Shown here piece after piece: positions 22,215 to 33,647 of a stretch of DNA of 64,000 nucleotides. Source of the DNA: Atriophallophorus winterbourni (taxonomy: Eukaryota; Platyhelminthes; Trematoda; Plagiorchiida; Microphallidae); the NCBI GenBank assembly GCA_013407085.1, contig JACCGJ010010420.1:1-64000 (forward strand). Reading direction: 5' to 3'. Below the pieces are notes generated by a model. The model was not told the origin of the DNA. It did not search any database and was given only the letters and a program-made list of their open reading frames with translations. Each line of letters begins with the position of its first letter. Within the stretch, counting starts at the first letter, position 1. A program made the translations under genes and the position numbers.

Positions 22215-25123
22215 AGCTGGGGGTGGTGGTGGGGATAAGCTCCCGTTACCTACAAAGTGCTCCCATAGGGCGTGCGTGTCAAATAGCCTCTGACAACCGA
22301 CGCCCTACTCCTGGCATGCTCGTGGCGGAACTGCTTCTACTGACAGGAGGAGGAGCGAAGGCGGGTGACTGGCGCCTCAGGTCATGAAGATGAGAACCAT
22401 AGTCATTCAGAAGGCGTCGCCATTATGTTATCCCCAATAGCTGCAGGCGTTCTCATAGGATGGGAACCCGTTGACTCACGGATATGCACAGTCAGATTCA
22501 ATTTCAAGGGGAGAGATGTGACGGTAATTCAATTTTATGCGCCCACAAACAATGCTAGCCTTGAGTCGAAAGAAGAATTTTACGTGCGTCTGCAGTCTGT
22601 CCTAGACAAGACACCCAAGTGAGATAACAAGATTTTGATGTGTGACATGAATGCGAAATTGGATCCAGACAACACAGGGAGAAAATCTGTGATGGTTACG
22701 CATGCCCTAGATGAAATGAATGAAAACGGTGAACTTTTCGCAGATTTTTGCGCTCAACGATCTGGTCATCGGAGGCAGCATCTTTCAACACCGAAACATC
22801 CACAAGGCCACCTGGACATCACCTGAGGGTGTTAGTGCCAATCAAATCGATCACCTATCGATTTCACGAAAATGGAGTCATAGTCTCCTTGATACACGCG
22901 TAACGCGAGGTGCGGATGTTGCCTCAGACCACTGCCTTCTAATGGCCAAAATTAAAATCAAGTTGAGAGCTTTCTGCGAAACCGGCAATCGGCCTAGTGT
23001 AAAGGACCACGCGCAGAAACTAAGGGAAGAGCGTACAAGAGAGATTTTCTCAATCTCACTTAAAAACAGATTCGAATCGCTCAAAAACTTAACCCCTGAG
23101 CTCCCAATAAATGAACACTGGACCGCTCTGAAAGACTGTTGGCAAGACACTTGTAAGCACTTAATTGGCAGACGGGTGAAGAAAGACAAAGAGTGGATCT
23201 CGAGTGAGACTTGGACACTGGTCAACTCGAGAAGGCAGCTGAATCAACATATCCTCCAGTGTAAGGACACCAAGCAGAAAAACCAACTGATCAAACAATA
23301 CGGCTCGCTAGATAAAGACGTGAAACGAAGTGCCAAAAGTGACAAGAGGCGGTTTTATGAAATGCTGGCAAAGGAAGCGGAAAATGCAGCAGAAAAGAGA
23401 CACCTGAACACCGTCTACAACATCACCGGAACCTTATCAGGAAGGAAAATACCTTACGGCAAAATAATAGAAAACGGTGAAGGTAACCTTATCAGTCAGG
23501 AATCGGTGCAAAGAAAGCGATGGATGGAACATTTCAAGGAACTCCTAAATCGACCAGCACCTACTTCAGTCACTGACATCCCACCTGCAGCAAATTTTCT
23601 AGACGTAAGCACCGACCCCCCGGTCGAAATGAAATCCTTTTTGCCTTAAAATCGCTAAAGAATGGCAAAGCACCAGGCCCATATGGGATTCCACCAGAAG
23701 CTCTGAAGGCTGATATGTTACTTCCTCTGCTGCAGAAAATCTGGTCAGAAAGACGGGTCGTAAATGATTGGAAGAGAGATCATTTGGTCAAACTTCCCAA
23801 GAAAGGGGATTTTAGGCTATGCAAAAACTGGCGAGGTATCATGCTGCTCTCAGTCTCTAGTGAAGTTCTTACACGCATCATCCTCATGCGTTTGCGCGAC
23901 GCTATCGACCAAGTGTTACGGCCAGAGCAATCAGGCTTCAGAAAACAAAAGTCTGGTATCGACCAAATTGCGACCCTTCGCATAATAATTGAACAAAGCA
24001 TTGAATGGCAATCGCCTCTTTGCCTCAACTTCATAGATTTTGAGAAAGCTTTCAACAGTGTGGACCGCGAATTCATATGGAAGCTTTTGCCACACTATGG
24101 GGTCCCACCGCTCTACATGGACCTCATAAAGCAGCTGTTTGAAGGTGCCTCCTGTCAGGTAATTCACGACGGAAGACTGACCGATCCATTTGCAGTTGAC
24201 ACTGGCGTTCGTCAGGGATGCCTGTTGTCTTCAATGATTTTTCTGTTGGTAATAGACTGGATAATGAAACGGGCAGTAAAGGGCGAGAGGAATGGTATCG
24301 ATTGGAAGGAATCCGAGCATTTGGAGGATCTGGAATACGCTGATGATGTCTGCTTGATATCACGTGACTTCCAACGTCTTCAGAGAAAGACCGATACACT
24401 AGCACACTTTGCTTCATATGCAGGACTACGCGTGAATACCGAAAAAACAGAAGTCCTCCGTATGCTAACTAATGGGCACCCATCAATCACCATCAATGGT
24501 AAAGCAGTCAAAAACGTCACGCACTCCGTCTACCTCGGCAGCATTGTTTCAATAAGTGGTGGCACGGACGGAGACATAGTCGCCAGAATCGGCAAAGCAA
24601 GATACGCGTTCATAGCTTTGAAACCCATTTAGAAGTCGAAGGTTCTATCAAAACGCACGAAACTGCGCATATTCAGAAGCAACGTCAAATCCGTGCTACT
24701 CTATGGATCGGAAACCTGGCGATTGACAGCAAAGTCTTCTGGCCGCTTGCAATCATTTCACAATAATTGCCTTCGTCGAATTATTGGGGTAAAATGGCCA
24801 GAAAAGATAAGGAATCAAGACCTCTGGCAGATTGCTGCTGGAGACTAGATCGCCCAGCAGATCAGTAGAAGAAAATGAAGGTGGGTTGGGCATACCTTGC
24901 GGAAACCTCATGATGACATCACGCGTCATGCTCTGGTATGGAACACAATCGAGAAGAGACGGGTCGGACGCCCAAGACTATCTTGGAAGCGCTCGTGTGA
25001 AGAGAAAATCTGCAAGTGCGGACTTAACTGGAACGACATCGAACTGGCTTCTATGGACAGACCAAAGTAAAGACAAGTTGCCGAGGCCCTATGTTCCTCC
25101 AGGAACTCAAGGGATTGAGTCAA
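22198..25123 (+). mobile_element. RTE-like retrotransposon nested in the minus-strand LINE
   Basis: A 2926-bp plus-strand element with exact 8-bp target duplications. It has a ~190-bp leader shared with the remnant at 10225, a truncated APE endonuclease, an RT and a C-terminal domain, and ends in AGGGATTGAGTCAA. The N-terminal half of the endonuclease is missing relative to full-length relatives, so this copy is internally deleted. It is younger than its host element. Confidence 0.88.
22390..25085 (+). pseudogene. RTE-like APE endonuclease/reverse transcriptase, broken
   Basis: The endonuclease part reads EGVAIMLSPIAAGVLIGWEP, YAPTNNASLESKEEFY, LMCDMNAKLDPDNTG (the GDMNAK block, G to C), ATWTSPEGVSANQIDHLSIS and RGADVASDHCLLMA with the catalytic SDH. 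The linker has NGKAPGPYGIPPEALKAD. The RT (23715-24632) shows LPKKGDFRLCKNWRGIMLLS, EQSGFRKQKSGIDQIATLRI, FIDFEKAFNSVDREFIWKLL, GVRQGCLLSSMIFLLVIDWI and LEYADDVCLISRD. After a stop at 24630 come VLLYGSETWRLTAKSSGR and WVGHTLRKPHDDITRHAL. Frameshifts near 22620, 22740 and 23645 and stops near 24630 and 24848 make it non-functional. Confidence 0.87.
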
Positions 25124-25131
25124 GTACCCCG
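25124..25131. repeat. right target-site duplication of RTE insertion
   Basis: Second copy of GTACCCCG, directly after the insert's terminal GAGTCAA. Confidence 0.88.
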
Positions 25132-26013
25132 TTAACTCGAACGGTTGCCTTGCGCTCATTGAGGTAGCTCTCGAACCATAGGAGTAGCTGCCCGTCAATA
25201 CCAATCTGTTTCAACTTTTGTAGCAACAGGAAGTGATCAACTCTGTCGAAAGCATTCGACATATCCAGATAGCACGCGTGCACACTGTCTTCTGCGTCAA
25301 CCGTTGGGTCTAATCGTTTATTACCATCAGCAAGTTTGTCAAGAAAGAGCGAGCTTTCGAAACCCATGCTGGGCGACAGATAGTATATTTTGTGATTCCA
25401 AGTGATGAACCATATTTTCCGTCACTATGCACTCCATATCTTTGGATATCACGGTGAGTAGTGTGACAGGACGGTAGTTCGCGGGATCTGAACGGCTACC
25501 ACCCTTATAAATTGGTGTTATTACCCCTGTCTTCCACTCTGTTGGCACCACTCCTTCGGTTAGGGGATGTTGGAACAATTGGCATAATGGTTCACACAGC
25601 GGCTGGTCACAGGATTTTAGTAGTGCTGGTGTTATTCCATCGGCTCCAGGAGATTTCCTAGGGTTCAGTCGACACAATTGTCTTCGTATAATCGCTGAAG
25701 TAATCTCAATATCATTCAGTTGTCGAGATGTAATCGGTGTCAGTAAATTCTCATTCGCCCTAACCGTTATCGGGCTAAACACATTTGCATAAAATTGAGC
25801 GAGAGTATCAGCCGTTTCCGTTGGTGTGACTGTTAATTCATTTTCAGAAATAACAGGAACCACCCCTGGTTTCACACTGGACCGATCATTAACAATCCGA
25901 TAGAGAAGTTTATGGTTTTCTTCCATTTTTGAAGACAGAGAGCGATGGTAATATTGCTTGTCCTCTTTGACGAGAGCATTCACTTTGTTACGAATATAGA
26001 AAATTGCTGCCAA
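25132..26013 (-). pseudogene. LINE RT fingers and palm (part before nested insertion)
   Basis: The minus frame (26013-25339) has LNPRKSPGADGITPALLKSC, EWKTGVITPIYKGGSRSDPA, NYRPVTLLTVISKDMECIV and SVAQHGFRK. A second frame (25367-25131) has SVHACYLDMSNAFDRVDHF with the first catalytic Asp, then LNERKATVRVNG, where the RTE insertion interrupts. One frameshift lies around 25340-25367. Confidence 0.86.
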
Positions 26014-26223
26014 GAGGCATCAGTTCTGGTCTTCCGGTGTTCAGTCCAAGCAAAGTTTCGTTTCCCGAGCCATTTTTTGTGCGACTGCGAAGCTTAAATC
26101 GGAAATCACTTGCCCGTCGTTCATCAACAAATCGCGAATTATGATCTATGTTTGACTGAAGTATTTTCGTGAGCTCACTGCATTGTGTTTCGGTGTTGTG
26201 CTGATCAAGTTCTTGCCAATTTA

Positions 26224-26988
26224 CTAGCCCAAGCGATCCACGTAGACCAGCGTAGTCGATCTTTCTGAATTGTTTGGAGGGCGCACAAATTCGTCTAGCA
26301 CTGCAAACAAACTAAAGGCTAGCACCAGATGATCATTCCGACCAAGGGGCGCAATGTACTCAACACCCTCAACCGCTGTTTTCTCGGAAGTAAAGATTAG
26401 ATCCAAAATGGATGGCAACTCTGATCCTCTTCTGTGTGTAAAGTCAAACACATGATTATGAGGTGGAATCATGTCGACCGCCTCATGAAATTTGTGATCA
26501 AATGTGTGTACAGGGTGATCGTATCTGGCAAAAAGATGAGGAAGATTAAAGTCCCCGATGAGTAGTAATTGCGAGCTACGCTTCCCTTCGGCGTAATTTA
26601 GCGCTTCTAATAACCTGTCATTTTGAGTATCATTCGAGGCTAGAGGGCGATATATGATTCCAAGAATGCAATCGTCCTGTGACACATTCGTGAGACTGCA
26701 CCAGAGAGTATCTTCGAAATCAAGGTTTGGATCGTGAATTTTCATGCACTGAAGCCGTTCGTGACAGTATGAAGCCAAACCACCTTCTCTTGGGCGATCG
26801 TTCCGTATTAGCATCATGTTGGGGATTGAGAGTTCACTTTCATTCATACAGGATTGAAACCAGGTTTCAGTAACAGCAACGTGGTCTGGCGTGTATCGCT
26901 TGCACAGCTCTGTCAGTTTAGTCAATATGTTGAACAAACTTTGAGCATTGGAACAGATGCATTTAAGTGAGTTTTTAGAATGTAACAC
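26224..26988 (-). pseudogene. LINE APE-type endonuclease domain, open frame
   Basis: An uninterrupted 254-codon frame holds the APE fold in order: CSNAQSL, VAVTETWFQS with the catalytic Glu, ILGIIYRPL, LLLIGDFNLPHLF with the GDFN block, SILDLIFTSE and GRNDHLVLAF (NDH for SDH). This domain nicks target DNA to prime reverse transcription. The following 210 bp (26223-26014) link to the RT in shifted frames. Confidence 0.85.
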
Positions 26989-27147
26989 CGAGTCAGTGTT
27001 TGTATTTATTGGTCCGACGATGTCGACGTCGGACCGAGATCGTTTTTTGAAGCAATTTGAAGTAATTTCGCGGGCGAATTTGCACCAGTTTCGGATAATT
27101 GCCTAATTAAAGGCTCCAGGTGGACCTCAAAAGCGGCTTTCGAGTTT

Positions 27148-27841
27148 TCACAGTCTAACGTTTTCAGGTAACCTGTTTCTGTTCACTTTTATCTTGCTTC
27201 GAACATCATCCGCCATGCTACTTAAAAGAAACGTAACCTTAAGTGGATTTACCCCTTTCCCGTGATTGATCGGCAAACGAGGTATTCTGTATGTGTTGAC
27301 AACTACAGAATTTTGGGAACCGATATTTTCGGCTATGAATGACCATTGTTCACGGTCGTGCTCTTTGTTTTCGAAGCCTGTTATGGCGCCCGAATTTTCT
27401 GGAACGTCGAGCAAAATACTACTCTTTGGTGCTGTTTGATCCCGCCTATTCTGTGCTTTTGACCTTTCCCACCAACGAATTTAGTAGGACATTTTCCATG
27501 TCCTTTCCGTTGGCGAAACTAATTTCTAGGAGACTTGGTTTATCTTGATTCGGGGATTTCGTATGACGAGTTATTCGAGTTACCGACACGGGGGGTTTAC
27601 TATATAGGCCGATTCGATTACAAACGACGAACCAGTTTTCACGGTCATGCTTTTGTCTTTCTTGAAAGAGCGTCACCTTCGACTCAGGAATATAGGTGCA
27701 TATTACACCTAAATTTTTTATGCGTTTCATCGAATTTTTCTGCTCCCTGTGATATGGAACCGTTTTGCTTTGAACTTCCTGTTTTGCTTGAGGTTTAGGG
27801 CACAATTCTGACGCCAAACACTTATCACCTTTAGTCACCAC
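27148..27841 (-). pseudogene. LINE ORF1, duplicated core module
   Basis: Two adjacent frames encode related modules. Module 1 (27841-27446) has LFQERQKHDRENWFVVCNRI then VSVTRITRHTKS and ENVLLNSLVGKVK. Module 2 (27414-27148) has GFENKEHDREQWSFIAENIG, NTYRIPRLPI and VNRNRLPENVRL. Both show HDRE.W followed by IG and R.TR/RIPR. ORF1 proteins of such elements bind element RNA. A frame change separates the modules. Confidence 0.65.
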
Positions 27842-28322
27842 CGGATGTTAGTTTGTTGGAATGAGACGCGTTCACTTGCAGCCCTATGGACGTAACCCCT
27901 GAGTCTGGAATCGATGGTACATTATTGACTTTTTTCAACAGTTCCGTCGATTGATGAAGTTCAGGTTGCTTTTTGTTATCTTGAGCATCATCTGCTACAG
28001 GTTGAATCGCTGGGGCAATTTTATCCATTCAGAGTGTTTTAAGCCTTCCCTCAATTATTCGATAATTATTTTCTAAGATTTCTAACCGAGGCTCAAGCCT
28101 TGCCTCATAGGCAGCGTTGTGTGGATTGTCGCTAGACTGTTTGCTTCGACATGAAGTGCATAGGAAACAGACACTGGGGAAATCCACGTTGTTGATAATC
28201 GATGCCACTTCCTCTGTTAGGGCTTCATCACAATTGACTCAGGCAGCCGAAACATTTGATGACATGAGATCTAGCGCTTACCCCTTTGTTGCACATTTTG
28301 CACACATCACGTGCAGACAATA
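27831..28322 (-). pseudogene. LINE ORF1 N-terminus, PHD-like zinc finger and coiled coil
   Basis: Near 28300-28250 the minus strand encodes CKMCNKGVSARSHVIKCFGC. After a frame change come NCDEALTEEVASIINNVDF, PSVCFLCTSC and a heptad-rich segment YEARLEPRLEILENNYRIIE. Paired cysteines followed by a late C-x2-C and a coiled coil fit the PHD-like ORF1 of CR1-type LINEs. A stop at 28028-28030 precedes MDKIAPAIQPVADDAQ. Confidence 0.6.
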
Positions 28323-28339
28323 ACAAATGTCACTTTTTT

Positions 28340-28510
28340 GGAGCGAAGCAATGTGCGAAGCGAATTTTCGAAGTGCCCTAACTGCCCTTCGCAATGGCGA
28401 ATAGTATCAGAGCGAATATCCGAAGTGCACTTCGCAATGGCAAGCTAAGCGAATATTCGCTTCGCTTCGCAACTTCGCTTCGCATTAAATCCTAAAGCGA
28501 AGTATTCGTT
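28340..28510. repeat. GCGAA/TTCGC-rich iterated segment in LINE leader
   Basis: More than a dozen GCGAA or TTCGC pentamers in both orientations occur here, including AGCGAATATTCGCTTCGCTT and two CTTCGCAATGGC copies. It lies just upstream of the ORF1 finger on the minus strand, where an internal promoter would be expected. The function is not known. Confidence 0.6.
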
Positions 28511-28996
28511 ATTGTCTGATCACGTGCAGCCTTCTTTGTTTGGGTTTTCGGGGTCAACCTGCGTGTCATTGTCTCAATCCAGTGAGGGGTGAATCAGTGC
28601 AGTTATTGATCGATCGATAACTAGCGGTGGAGTGAATGCGTTGGATCGGAGTTAAGTGATCGAAACGATGAGAAGAGAACGAGGTAGGATAAAACTGTTG
28701 CGATTTCACGATTTTCGATCTCACAGATTTCAAAAGAAAATCGGTCTATTCGGAGTGATTTGCTCTTTTCGACGGTATTTGAACAGAAACAATATTCCAA
28801 AGTAGTGATTCTGATGCACACGTGGGTAATTTGAGTTATAATTCGAAAATTTGGATTTTCAAGGATTCAACTTCTGCGAACTTCAAAATGGTATAATCCA
28901 AACAAGTGAATTGAGACGAGTTCAATGATATCTGAGGAAATAGATCCAAAAGTATGGAAGCACAGATTTATGCGACCGCACAGCACTCGAAATGTA
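28511..28996 (-). other. LINE 5' leader region
   Basis: No domain is visible. It is bounded by the ORF1 start and by the resumption of copy B of the AT-rich repeat, so it is inferred to be the element's 5' untranslated region. Confidence 0.5.
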
Positions 28997-29130
28997 AATA
29001 TATATTCAATATAATTCATGAGAAATTTGTTTTAACACATTATAACGTGTATTGTGACGCGTATTATGAGAATTGTATTCGCGTCCCAAATAATCTAAAC
29101 CCTAATTCTAACAGGCGACAAACGCTAATT
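28997..29130 (+). repeat. AT-rich repeat, copy B part 3
   Basis: TTCATGAGAAATTT, TATAACGTGTATTGTGACGC and CAAATAATCTAAACCCTAAT match copy A at 18640-18730. This gives the right border of the composite LINE insertion. Confidence 0.8.
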
Positions 29131-29530
29131 CAAATATTCATTTGAAATGACAGTTTTCATGCATGAATGATTTCTTTTCACGCTGCTTAGATGAAATGGT
29201 TACTTGACAACAGGGACTCGCCCATATTAAATATATGTGACTGTACGATATACGGATCAGGTTGAAGTACGCAACGATCGAATCAATATAAAGTCAACAT
29301 GTTTGGGCTTGACTGACTCACTCGAAGATTAATTCTTATCTAAATTGTTTGTTTGATTGTCACAGTATAATAATAATTTGCAAGAACAAGGCTGTCAGAT
29401 GTCTATGGCAACAGGGACCGGAGCTGGATAATGCTTACTAACTTCGTATATTGCGCATTACTCTATTTTATTAATTTTAAATAATTCAAATCTGTAGCTT
29501 ACATGAATTTGTTATCCGAACTTGTTGAGA
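29131..29530. other. no recognised features
   Basis: AT-rich sequence without coding or repeat signatures. Confidence 0.4.
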
Positions 29531-29534
29531 TGGC

Positions 29535-29576
29535 ATCAGACGTTTCGTTGTCAGACTAGGCAACATCTTCAGCGAT
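29535..29576 (-). ncRNA. candidate PLE-type minimal hammerhead
   Basis: On the minus strand: CTGAAGA core, one extra base, stem II GTTG/CAAC with a ten-base loop, GAAA, palindromic ACGT stem III and a GUC triplet. Stem I is only about four pairs, including a G-U. The extra base between the core and stem II also occurs in the array hammerheads. Being a single copy, it may be a remnant. Confidence 0.5.
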
Positions 29577-31320
29577 TGTTGGCAAAATGACTGCTCTAAT
29601 CTGGTCATGCATAATAAGCCGTGTGCATGTGAAATAGACCGCGTTCTCACTCTGTCATTAGAATACCGTGTTGTTAAGCCTTGCATCCCCGAACGTTTCA
29701 CCGCATTTTCTACGAGATGTGCCCTTACAAGCCATTCTTTATGCTATTTAGCGATGAGACCAACGGCATTTGTTCCGAAAATTTTCATTGTACTGTTTAT
29801 AATTTGTGATATAACGGAAAAATATCATCCGGTTGTGCTTGAATCTTACAATTAAAATTTGTTTGATGGCAATGACTAATTGATCTGCCCCAGACTAAGG
29901 TATATACATTTTGTGTATTGATAAATATTACGTCAGTTCTTTTGTTAAAAGCTTCCTTCACAAACGCTTTAAAAATCCAGCTCAAAATGCCAAATAGCGT
30001 AATAATTTTCCGCATAATTTTTATAATTTAACAAAATTAGCTCGTTCGTTCGTGATCAAAAACGGAAAATAGCCCAGACATTGATTTTCTATATCTCAAC
30101 ATTTAACACGAGCATTATTACTTTTAGCATGCTGTATTAACAGTAATAACAGTTTAGGATTAAACAAAATTTACTATGGAAATTCCATCAGTTAGAATTG
30201 ATCTCGCTATCTCGAAGGATAATCAAATTAATGTAGTTGAATTTTTGTTGTTGATGCCATTCACATAGTTTGAAGAAATGAATTTTAATTCCCTCTGGGT
30301 TGCGTAATGTGAATGTGTGAAAATACGACTTTTTAATTTATTAATGAATTACTCGTTTAAGCAAGAAACAATTATTCAGAAACCAGACGTGTTAATTATA
30401 ATACACCAAGATAAACCTGAAACATCACTAAATTGCATGGTTCATTGGAGTGAAATTAAATAATTTTCAAAGAAATGGCAATTTGTCTGGTCTTATTTGC
30501 GACGCCCTTATAATGATTGCAATTCAGACATCATCGGATTTAATTTTTCGTATTCATAACTAATCCCTTCAATATTCATTACGCCTTGCATGTTAAAACA
30601 GCTTTTTCTCCCAAAACATCGTACGAAAATATGAAATCATAATAAATGATGGTTCATTTTTATATCCGAAGCTATTTACAATCAGTTTGTTAAAAATCTG
30701 GATAAATGATTCACGCTGACTCGAAAAAGCGCATTATAAACAACCCACATAGATCACAAAAATGAAGTAAAAAGACTGCTCTGTATTGAATGCACAGGAA
30801 GAGAATAACAAAGGAGATCGCACACTTCATAGTTATAAAGCAAAGCATCCTATTCAGACTGAAAAAGAGGTCCTGCTCTAGTCTCGGTTTATTACAGATT
30901 GCTCAGAACCTCATAACAGGTAATATTGGTTCCAGATGTTCACATATGATAATTTTGCATTAAAAAGTGCTGTGTGTCATTTGAACAGAAAGTAGTGTGC
31001 GTGTACATTTGAAGCGTACAACGTGGGAACAGAACCGACATGATCAGAATGTCAATTTTGTTTTATTGAGGCAAAATTCTAAAATTTAATTTTCTAAACT
31101 CATGTGCAACTGATTTTACTACTTCTGCATTTGATGAGTTTTTTTAATAATACTGGTGTTTGTGTGTATCAGAAATGTTTAATTGTGTGTTAGTAATATG
31201 TTTTGATTATTTTTAAACATTTTTGAATATATGAAACCTATGTAATACCTATAATAAAAAGCCCATTTTTCATACTTTTCTTTATTTTTTTGCACAAATT
31301 AATAGTACTTCTTGAAAGTA
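29577..31320. other. long AT-rich stretch, no recognised genes
   Basis: Short open frames only. No repeats or domains were recognised in this interval. Confidence 0.45.
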
Positions 31321-31351
31321 ATTTGAGTGCATTCGATGAGAGAAAGTGTGC

Positions 31352-31395
31352 GGTAACGTTTCACTTGTGACACAGAAATGTCGTCACACCAAGTT
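31352..31395 (-). ncRNA. fossil PLE-type hammerhead
   Basis: Minus strand: CTTGGTGTGACGA, a stem II region with mismatches around TGT, then GAAACGTTACC. Stem I (TTGGT with ACCGC) is partly lost and the core C is G. It is clearly homologous to the array ribozymes and probably inactive. Confidence 0.6.
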
Positions 31396-31519
31396 GGATA
31401 TCAGGACAGAGAAAATTGTAAAACGATAGACAACTCATCACCACTGATCCAACCTTATCTGTGTTGAAACTTAACTGTTAGGATTTGTATGTCAGATGTA
31501 TGTTGCTCAACTTACATGC

Positions 31520-31640
31520 TCATTTGCATGCATTTTATCACACGCAACAAAATACCGTTTTGGGGCCGTTTACGCTCATCAGTTTGGGACAGTAGGATCA
31601 AGATTTGCATGCGAGTGAAGATGTGGAAGAGTGGTAAAGT
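31520..31640 (-). repeat. decayed copy of the 1.7-2.0 kb hammerhead repeat
   Basis: CATTTGCATGC, CTCATCAGTTTGGGACAGTA, GATCAAGATTTGCATGCG and GTGGAAGAGTGG follow the same order as the pair at 1680-2040. The hammerhead core CTGATGAG persists, but stem II and GAAA are mutated (CAAAAC). Confidence 0.65.
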
Positions 31641-32400
31641 AGCTATTGACTTATATATTGCAAATTCTACTAGTAAATAGATTTAGTTTTTTTAATGCAG
31701 CGCTCAATTCATCACACACTGTTTTCACAGCATACAAAAAATCAAGTGAAATATGAAATTATCTCTGCACATCCATGGGCGTTACCAATCAAGTTTATAC
31801 AAATATGCCCTTAAAATTAAACTTTCAACTTACGTATTCACACATGCTTTCTAAATGCTACTCACAAGCAATTTAACAATATGTTAGTAAAGTTTTTCGT
31901 GTCAGTATTAGCATGGATTAAAATGGTTCAATAGAAAAACATTTTGTTTAAGGAACAATCTTATCGAAAATTGTGATACATAATTCAGGTCTTATTATTT
32001 TTAATTTGATCGAAAAATTTAAATTTTCATGCAAACATGTCTCATGTTACATAATCATTAGTCCCGGAGAATAAATTAACTCGCAAATCCTTAATAATTT
32101 TTATCTTGGTTATTTACACAGCTTACTAAACTATTTGATATTAACACTCAGATTATTTAGGAACAACAAAAGTGGAAGCTTTTATCGGCGAGTCGTTATG
32201 CTGCTTTGATATTAATATTACAATTGTAAATATCCATGGAGAAAACCATATTTGAAAAAAATGACTAAAATTTCATTTTAAATCTGGTTTTATCAAGTTT
32301 AGATTATTAATATTATTATTATTTGGTCTGCCGATTTTGTGTGTGATGTAATAATTGATTTAATAATAATGATAATAATAATAATAATACTATATTCTTG
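31641..32400. other. AT-rich, partial inverted copy of the AT-rich repeat
   Basis: At about 31830-31970 the minus strand matches the 18755-18860 section of the AT-rich repeat (TTTTTCTATTGAAC, CTTTACTAA.ATATTGTTAAA, TTGTGAGTAGCA). An AAT microsatellite lies at 32364-32390. Nothing else was recognised. Confidence 0.55.
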
Positions 32401-32443
32401 GTAAACCAAGGCATGCAAAACATGATCAGGTTATCAATGTGTA

Positions 32444-32480
32444 CAAAAACTCCCCTCACCTCAGGTGAGGGGAGTTTTTG
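32444..32480. repeat. perfect 18-bp-arm hairpin
   Basis: CAAAAACTCCCCTCACCT and AGGTGAGGGGAGTTTTTG are perfectly complementary around a single C. It lies inside a short GC-richer segment (32400-32640) that may be a degraded retroelement leader. The role is unknown. Confidence 0.85.
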
Positions 32481-33330
32481 CTCTACATTTCAGGTAACCA
32501 TCCTACCAGAAGAAATCTGTGAACCTATTTTGTTTGAAGTGGTGGGCGCTCTTTTTGGCATACCACCGGAAGAAATCTGGACGCTCGATTGGCGACTCTG
32601 CCACATATCCTTCTGTGCAAACTGAACTGAGCTGAACTGTAAAATGACCTTACCAAGCGGAATTTGTAAACATTTTTCCGTTAAATAAAGGATGGTAAAT
32701 TTACAAGGGTAAGAAAGTTAATTTTTTCGCGCAATGTCACACAGTAATAAAGTTTCATCTAGATTGCATCGAAATAATCAAATGAAGAGGATGCAATTAA
32801 TTCTGGAGCAGAGATTAAAAAAAGTAACAAAATGAAGGAAATGGTGCGTTTGAAGATATAATTGTCACAGTAAAAATAAATTTTCGAAATAAAGAAAGTT
32901 CCTTCATATATATGTAAATTGACTTCTTCGGAATGTTGGTGGGTGTGATTAAAGAGAAGCACATAAAAATCCGAAGTTAAATTGAGAAAAATTAGAAAAT
33001 GAAGGGGATAAGGAGAGATTGTGGTTTAAAATTGCATGAGGTTTGGGCCAGTTGTACGATCCAGGAAAGTCGAAGAATTGTCTAATAAGGGAAACCAAAA
33101 CTGTTTGACAGTATGGATTTCAGTTCATGTAGAAGATTCAGTCTTACGCGGAAGAAGCAAGGACCAAGTTCAAGTTGCACAGGGCTGAAGGTGGCACGGA
33201 TGTGCAATCGGGCAGCATTTATGTGCTGTGCGGCTAACATCGTGCTAAATTGATTGGCCAACGGTAGTGAGCTGCATGCGAATACACGCTGGAGTCTCAC
33301 TACCATTTCCATTTCTATTTTCCCCCTTCA
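32481..33330. other. no recognised genes
   Basis: A 32505-32625 frame repeats PEEI twice (EEICEPILFE, then PPEEIWTLD), but no family is recognised. The remainder is AT- or purine-rich. Confidence 0.4.
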
Positions 33331-33336
33331 TATCTG

Positions 33337-33420
33337 TCTAGGCCTGGGCAACCTGACAGTATCTTAGCCCACGTGCAGTCTCTGACTGTGCGGCACTTTG
33401 CCTGGATCAGGCTTGTGCTT
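33337..33420 (-). repeat. dispersed SINE-like repeat, copy 2 (inverted)
   Basis: Reverse complement of the 9950-10035 core (CCTGATCCAGGCAAAGTGCC, AGACTGCACGTGGGCTAAGA, CAGGTTGCCCAGGCC). Confidence 0.75.
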
Positions 33421-33647
33421 TCATACAAAAGCCAATCACGCGCCCAGATTTCCTTCGACGGTATGCGGTTGAGCACCTGGCACTTCGATATCGAGTATAC
33501 AGTTCGTACTTTTCACACGTTCTTGCTTCCGAATATCTGGAAAGTAAGGTAGGGTTCCTCTTCACCAGCACGGTGAGAGGTCAGCTATTCAGGAAACAAT
33601 GCAATAATATGCGTGAACAATGTGTGGTGTATGAAATCACTAGCCTA

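Larger units (their letters stand above)
21114..28996 (-). mobile_element. LINE (CR1/Jockey-like), near full length, minus strand, with nested RTE
   Basis: The 3' end is marked by three copies of GATTCAA (21114-21134, reverse of the element tail). The 5' end is placed at about 28996, because copy B of the AT-rich repeat resumes there (TTCAATATAATTCATGAG). Excluding the nested insertion, the element is about 4.95 kb and has a 5' leader, ORF1 with a PHD-like finger, then APE endonuclease and RT. ATTCAA at both borders may be a short target duplication. Several stops and frameshifts make it inactive. Confidence 0.82.
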
